A DNA stretch of 64,000 nt from Sphingomonas alpina (GTDB lineage Bacteria; Pseudomonadota; Alphaproteobacteria; Sphingomonadales; Sphingomonadaceae), in contig NZ_CP061038.1 in NCBI RefSeq assembly GCF_014490665.1, positions 1,364,001 through 1,428,000 of the forward strand, given 5' to 3'. Positions 59,674 to 64,000 of this stretch are shown piece by piece. The notes under the pieces are model-generated. The model was not told where the DNA came from and did no database searches. It saw only the letters and a program-made list of their open reading frames with translations. The position numbers and the translations under genes were made by a program. Each line of letters opens with the position of its first letter. The first letter of the stretch is position 1.

Positions 59674-60631
59674 CCATCTACAGCTATTGGCAGGTCGACG
59701 TCACGGACGCCGCGACGCGGTCCGAAATCGGCGCGCGGCCGCGAACGCCGACCGTCTTCCGCGATGTGCGGACGCGGGCGATCAACCGCTACGATTATTA
59801 TGCGCAGATCGCCCAGGCTGCGGCGCAGACCGCGTTCGACGGTGTCTTCTTTCCCTATCGCCCGGATTCCGACGACAGCCAGACCGTGGCGGCGGCGATC
59901 GCGCGCGAAGTGCCACGGCTCGCGCTGATCCCGGAATTTCCCGCATCGGTCGGATCGGCGGTCTATGCCGCGAAACAGGCCGTGAGCTTCCAGCGACTGA
60001 CCCATGGGCGGCTCGGCTGGGCGATCGCGCGGCCGGCCGATGCGGCCACGCGTGCCAGCGATGGCGATCATGTGCCGGACGGCCAGCTCGTCGAACGAAC
60101 CGAAGAATTCCTGACCGTGGCGCGCGGCGTGCACGGCACCCGGCCTTTCTCCTTCGCCGGCGCGCATTTCGAGGTGCAGGGCGGGGGCTTCGAAGCACCA
60201 CTCAATCGCGTGGCGTTCCCGCGCGTGTTCCTTCAGGGGGAGGATGAGGCGACGCTGGCGCTGTCGGCACGTGCTGCCGATGTGCATCTGTTCGGCGCTG
60301 CGCCGGCAGCGGTGTTGCGCGGCCGGATCGAGCAACTCGACGCGCTGGCGTCGGCGCAGGGCCGCTCGGTCGACTATGGTGTGATCCAGCAGGTTCTGGC
60401 GCGCGAGACGGACGATGAGGCGCGGCAGGATGCGGCGCGCGCCGGCGTCGCGGCACCGGCGATCATCGGTGATTATGACTCGGTCGCCGCGCGACTGGGC
60501 GAGCTTGCCGGCTTGGCCTCAATCACATCGTGCTGGGCGCGCCGTCTTCGCTCGAGGAAGCCTATCGCATTGGCCAGCATGTCCTTCCCCGCTTCCGCGC
60601 GCTGACCGAAATCGCGCGCGCCGCCGCCTGA
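59670..60631 (+). pseudogene. LLM-class monooxygenase (SsuD-like) with an apparent frameshift near the end
   Basis: A FMNH2-dependent alkanesulfonate-monooxygenase-type protein: IYSYWQVDVTDA, FDGVFFPYRPDSDDS, QRLTHGRLGWAIARP. The open frame as given stops at 60605 after a non-family tail (ASITSCWARRLRSRKP). From about 60515 another frame continues the normal LLM ending: LNHIVLGAPSSLEEAYRIG, then HVLPRFRAL, to a TGA at 60631, which lies 9 nt before ssuD. One missing G in the run at about 60515 explains it (ggcttggcctc for ggcttgggcctc). The rest is intact, so the enzyme either was recently damaged, keeps partial function, or the base is a sequence error. The N-terminal part overlaps the nitroreductase stop. 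Confidence 0.8.
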
Positions 60632-60640
60632 GAGGTTCCC

Positions 60641-61798
60641 ATGACGATCGATTTCTACTGGCGACTGCCGACCCATGGCTGCCATGGCAGCATCCGCCAC
60701 GGCGCCTATGACCGCGGCGACTGGTCGCCGCTTGGCGCGCACAATGTCGCGCCGGGCCTCGATCGCTACGGTGAGGATGACGGCTTTCGCTATATCGACC
60801 ATCTCGCCGAGATCGCGAAGGCAGCGGAGAGCTCCGGTTTTATCGGCGGGCTGATCCCGTCCTTTCCCAATACCGATGATCCCTGGGTGATCTCGCCGCT
60901 GCTGGCGCGCGAGACCAGCAGCTTCCGCTTCATGATCGCGTTCCAGCCCGGCTTCCTCAATCCGGTGCACGCCGCGCGCATGGCGGCGAGCCTGCAACGC
61001 GCGACCGGCGGGCGCACCGTGTTCAACATCATCACCGGCGGTGGCGGGCCGGCGCAGCTCTGGTGGGGCGACGGCTTCAGCCATGACGATCGCTATGGTC
61101 GCACCACCGAGTTCCTCGATGTGTTCAAGGGCGTGTGGAGGGGCGGGGGCTTCTCCTATGACGGCCGCTTCTATCAGGTTGCGGATGGTGGCCTGTCGCC
61201 GCTGCTGGCGGCCGAGGAAATCCCCGAGATCTGGTTCTCCGGCTCGTCCGACGCCGCGCTCCAGTCGGCTTCGAAGCATGCCGATTATTACCTGTCCTGG
61301 CTCGAACCGTTCGACCAGCTGACCGACAAGTTCGCGCGCGTGAAGGAACGCACCGCTGCACTGGGCCGCGAACAGAAATGCGCGGTGCGCGTCGATCTCG
61401 TCGCGCGCGCAACCGAGGAGGAAGCCTGGCGCGATATTCGCGCGGGTTTCGAGAATCTCACCGAGGAACGCCGCGCGCAGGGGCGGGGCGGCCCGACGGA
61501 TTCGGTCGGCGCGGCGCGCCAGCAGGCGCTGAAACCGAGCGAGGCGCGGCGCTATGACGAACTGATCATCGCGCCCAATCTATGGGGCGGCTTCAACCTA
61601 CTGCGCGGCGGCCCGGCGCTCGGCATTGTCGGCAGCTATGAACAATGTGCAGCGAAGCTCGATGAACTGATCGCGCGTGGTACGGATGCCTTCATTCTCG
61701 CCGGCACGCCGCATCTCGAGGAAGCGTACCGGATCGGTGAGGAAGTGCTGCCGTTGCTTGGCCGCCAGGCGGAGGCATTGCTGCACGCGGCGGAATGA
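60641..61798 (+). CDS. ssuD: FMNH2-dependent alkanesulfonate monooxygenase
   Basis: A 385-aa LLM-class enzyme of the SsuD type: FYWRLPTHGC, GGLIPSFPNTDDPW, FQPGFLNPVHAARMAASLQRATGG, FNIITGGGGPAQLWWGDGFSHDDRY, and the C-terminal VGSYEQCAAKLDELIARGTDAFILAGTPHLEEAYRIGEEVLPLL region (about residues 328-372). It cleaves the C-S bond of sulfonates to aldehyde and sulfite with reduced FMN. GAGG precedes the ATG. Last gene of the ssu-type operon. Confidence 0.9.
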   Translation: MTIDFYWRLPTHGCHGSIRHGAYDRGDWSPLGAHNVAPGLDRYGEDDGFRYIDHLAEIAKAAESSGFIGGLIPSFPNTDDPWVISPLLARETSSFRFMIAFQPGFLNPVHAARMAASLQRATGGRTVFNIITGGGGPAQLWWGDGFSHDDRYGRTTEFLDVFKGVWRGGGFSYDGRFYQVADGGLSPLLAAEEIPEIWFSGSSDAALQSASKHADYYLSWLEPFDQLTDKFARVKERTAALGREQKCAVRVDLVARATEEEAWRDIRAGFENLTEERRAQGRGGPTDSVGAARQQALKPSEARRYDELIIAPNLWGGFNLLRGGPALGIVGSYEQCAAKLDELIARGTDAFILAGTPHLEEAYRIGEEVLPLLGRQAEALLHAAE

Positions 61799-61914
61799 TG
61801 GCGGCTTAGACAGAGACATCCGGTCCTATCTCTCCCCAATTTGGATCAATGTGCGTTGGAGTGATTGTCAATTTGGCGATAGCCACGGCCTCCTCTGCGA
61901 GACGGAGGAAACCA

Positions 61915-62280
61915 ATGAGTTGGAGGCCACAGATGAGGCGGAAGTCCATTTTTGCGATGCTGGCTATGGTGTCGCTGTATTCGATACCCACACCGGCTCT
62001 CGCGCAATCCTATCCGGATGTCGACACATACGCATCGCAACAATGCGGTAACGGCCGGTGGGACTATCTGGGGTATGGGGATTACGACCAATGCTATGCC
62101 GCAGCTGTGAATTATTACTATCAACAAACCGGCGGTGGCGGCCCTGTCGGCGGTGATGGTGGCGGCGGCGGCGGCGGCAGCGGTGGCGGCACGTTCATAG
62201 GGGATATCCCCGGTTACAACGGTAACAATGGGTGCACCGCCAAAACTCGTTTGTGCGATTCCGGCCAGGATCCGTCATAA
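61915..62280 (+). CDS. Small secreted Gly-rich protein of unknown function
   Basis: A 121-aa protein. It has a signal peptide (MRRKSIFAMLAMVSLYSIP, cleavage near ALAQ), then a Tyr-rich segment with two Cys (QQCGNGRWDYLGYGDYDQC), a 30-residue Gly-rich linker, and a C-terminus with two more Cys (GCTAKTRLC). GGAGG lies 7 nt before ATG 61915. Four cysteines in a secreted protein suggest disulfides. I do not recognise a family; it seems independent of the sulfur operon. Confidence 0.65.
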   Translation: MSWRPQMRRKSIFAMLAMVSLYSIPTPALAQSYPDVDTYASQQCGNGRWDYLGYGDYDQCYAAAVNYYYQQTGGGGPVGGDGGGGGGGSGGGTFIGDIPGYNGNNGCTAKTRLCDSGQDPS

Positions 62281-62443
62281 TCGCGACATATCGGAGCGGT
62301 GATCAACTCAGTCGGGCGACACCGTTTGGTTTTTGGGCGGATAGCCGCTCCGCTATGACGTGCGCACAATTCATGAGCCGAGTTGGCTCGGAAACTGCCA
62401 TCGGATCGCCGATCTTCGCCGGCTCCATGTGGCGAAACCGGCG

Positions 62444-64000
62444 CTATGTCGCGGCCAATTGCTTTGCCAGCTGAACTTTCGCCATCACCTGCGTCGTATG
62501 CGCTTCGGCATCAGCGAACGTCTCGAGCGATGGCGGCTTTGCCGTCGCGGCCTGTGCCATCGCGGCCGGAAAGCGCGCGGCGAGTTCGGCCTCGATCTTG
62601 CGCACGACCGACAGCGATCCGACCACATTGCCCGACCGCGGCAGCGGCCGGTCGGCGCGATCGACGGCCGGCCGGCTCGCCGGCGGCATCGGGTGAGGCA
62701 GATCGATGTGCAGATCACGCGGGGTGTCGCGCAGGCCGGATAGCGGCGACCTGGCGTGGCGGTCGCGGTCGGTCAGCGGATCGAGGCCCCATAGTTCCTC
62801 GACGAACTTGCATACCGAGGCATGGTCATAGGTCGTGTGATCGACCCCGGCATCGGCCAGCGGCGACACGATCATCGCCGGCACGCGCACGCCGAGCTTC
62901 GAGAAATCGAACTGATGCTGGTTGAGCCCGTAATCGGGATGGTCGCCCGGCGGGACGGCGTCCGGCGCAAGCACTGAATCATAGAAGCCACCATGTTCGT
63001 CATAGCAGACGATCAGCACGCTCGACTGCCACCAGGGCGACTGCTGGATTGCCTCGACCACCGCGGCAAGCAGCCGTTCGCCGCCATAAACGTCATCCAT
63101 CGGATGCTGCGACGACCCGCCGGCATAGGTGTTGAAGTCGCCATAATTGGGTTCGATGAAGGTATAGGGATAGGGGTAAGGCTGCTGCAGGTCGGCGGCG
63201 AACCGGTCGAGCCCGTGGAAATCGAGGATCGACACGCCGTGCAGCGATCCGGCCTGCGGGATGCAGCCGAGCGGCGAACCGAGCTGCGGGTCATCGCTGT
63301 ACAGACTATACCCGAACAGATCGCTGTCATGATAGAAACGATACGGGATCGCATGCTCGGCGAGCCGGTCGTAGATTGATCCATTCTTGTACCGGAATCC
63401 CTTCCAGAATTCCCACACCGCATTGCCGTGATGGATCGGACTATCGTCGAGCCCCGATGATGACGCGCCATGGACGAAGAAGCGATTGGGCCAGGTCGGG
63501 CCGGGCAGCGATGCGTGCCAATGATCGCACACCGACGACTGGGTGGCGATGGCATAGGTGACCGGCAATTGCTGTGGAGTGTCGAAACACGCCATGATGT
63601 CGCCGACCCGCGCCGGATCGGGCCGCTGATAGGGATATTCGCTGAACCCGGTCGCATAGCATTGCGCGAAGCCACTGTTGGTCATCGGCGGATAGGTCGG
63701 AACCTGACAGGTTTCGAGCGGGGGCGCCTTGGGGTGTTTCGCCGGCGCGGGGGGTTCGCCCGGCTGGTCCGAGGGCTGGCCGGTGACCTGTTCGAGCACG
63801 TCGCAGAATTCATGCCCCGGATCGGTGCTCATGCGCAGCGGTGCACCCTTGGTGACCGAGTATTTCGTATCGCCGGCCATGTTGAAATCGGCGGTCGTCG
63901 CGACGTGGAGCCCGGGAATGCCCGAAAAGGCGAAGACATGGTCGAACGAACGATTCTCGAGCATCAGCACGAAGACGTGACTGACCGGCTTGGGCGCGGC
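62444..64000 (-). CDS. Phospholipase C / phosphoesterase family (PF04185), 5' end outside the window
   Basis: At least 519 residues, with the N-terminus beyond 64000. The family active-site motif ENRSFDH (metal and nucleophile region) is near the window edge, followed by HASLPGPTWPNRFF, YDEHGGFYDSVLAPDAVPPG and VRVPAMIVSPLA, all characteristic of bacterial phospholipase C/acid phosphatases. The C-terminal domain of PLC-type haemolysins is absent, so a phosphatase/phosphoesterase of the shorter type is more likely. A secreted enzyme is expected, but the signal lies outside. It converges with the small secreted protein gene. Confidence 0.87.
   Translation of the reverse strand, partial: AAPKPVSHVFVLMLENRSFDHVFAFSGIPGLHVATTADFNMAGDTKYSVTKGAPLRMSTDPGHEFCDVLEQVTGQPSDQPGEPPAPAKHPKAPPLETCQVPTYPPMTNSGFAQCYATGFSEYPYQRPDPARVGDIMACFDTPQQLPVTYAIATQSSVCDHWHASLPGPTWPNRFFVHGASSSGLDDSPIHHGNAVWEFWKGFRYKNGSIYDRLAEHAIPYRFYHDSDLFGYSLYSDDPQLGSPLGCIPQAGSLHGVSILDFHGLDRFAADLQQPYPYPYTFIEPNYGDFNTYAGGSSQHPMDDVYGGERLLAAVVEAIQQSPWWQSSVLIVCYDEHGGFYDSVLAPDAVPPGDHPDYGLNQHQFDFSKLGVRVPAMIVSPLADAGVDHTTYDHASVCKFVEELWGLDPLTDRDRHARSPLSGLRDTPRDLHIDLPHPMPPASRPAVDRADRPLPRSGNVVGSLSVVRKIEAELAARFPAAMAQAATAKPPSLETFADAEAHTTQVMAKVQLAKQLAAT

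Noticed and set aside
61803..61845. A further copy of the palindromic repeat after ssuD (AGAGACATCCGGTCCTATCT)
   Set aside because: Only a vague resemblance to the GAGATATGGGACACCGG dyad, and the arms do not pair well.

Overview
The window is GC-rich with dense operons. It has three large TonB-dependent receptors, many ATGA start/stop overlaps and Sphingomonas-type catabolic genes. It looks like a chromosomal accessory/catabolic region of an alphaproteobacterium of the sphingomonad group (Sphingomonas, Novosphingobium, Sphingobium or a relative). This placement comes from gene content and style; there is no rRNA or housekeeping marker in the window to prove it.

Layout. (1) 1-360 carries a palindromic repeat and a 125-bp repeated element. 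(2) 361-11653 is an AraC-controlled scavenging locus. A TonB receptor and a DUF3089 hydrolase are on the minus strand. An AraC regulator and a coupled operon follow on the plus strand: M20 amidohydrolase, GMC alcohol oxidase/dehydrogenase, aldehyde dehydrogenase, MFS transporter, DUF2817 zinc peptidase. (3) 11654-24332 is an alginate utilisation locus: PL6 and PL17 alginate lyases, uronate MFS transporter, DEH-reductase-like SDR, SGNH acetylesterase, KDG kinase, TonB receptor and a GntR regulator. Three copies of a CTGGTATAG-like site sit in front of its transcription units. (4) 24345-46018 is a large, unfamiliar amide/peptide catabolic region with a TetR regulator in the middle. It holds a POT and an APC transporter, RidA, a D-threonine-aldolase-like enzyme, a flavin/PNPOx-like protein, a histone-deacetylase-like amidohydrolase, an AstA-like succinyltransferase, BKACE, an enterochelin-esterase-like protein, OsmC, Gfo/Idh, CocE/NonD hydrolase, an M19 dipeptidase homologue, a siderophore-type TonB receptor, a serine beta-lactamase-fold hydrolase and a penicillin-acylase-type Ntn hydrolase. 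A shared dyad (TTATy-N5-rATAA followed by TGT) occurs in front of nearly every unit, including the TetR gene, so the whole block is probably one regulon. (5) 46299-48130 has a YbaN-like membrane protein, a siderophore-interacting flavoreductase behind a Fur-like box, and a GyrI-like protein. (6) 48457-61798 is an organosulfur scavenging island: three DszB-like desulfinase homologues, a DszA-sized flavin monooxygenase, a class II aldolase, a sigma-54 activator, an Ssu/Tau-type ABC transporter with two permeases, a nitroreductase-like flavoprotein, and two LLM monooxygenases (one with an apparent frameshift). Three good -24/-12 promoters and a repeated candidate activator site tie it together. 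(7) 61915-64000 has a small secreted Gly-rich protein and the 3' part of a phospholipase-C-type phosphoesterase that runs off the window.

How the parts work together. In the alginate locus, polymer is cut by PL6, oligomers are presumably taken up by the TonB receptor and degraded to monomers by PL17. The monomer crosses the inner membrane by the MFS carrier, is reduced by the SDR and phosphorylated by KdgK; the KDPG aldolase is not in the window. In the sulfur island, the ABC system imports sulfonates or sulfonate-like compounds. The FMNH2-dependent monooxygenases and the desulfinase-like proteins would release sulfite, under a sigma-54 activator without a sensor domain. The substrate of the TetR block is not evident from sequence. 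Its content fits import and dismantling of an N-acylated, possibly D-residue-containing or siderophore-like peptide, and this is the part of the window most likely to be a new system.
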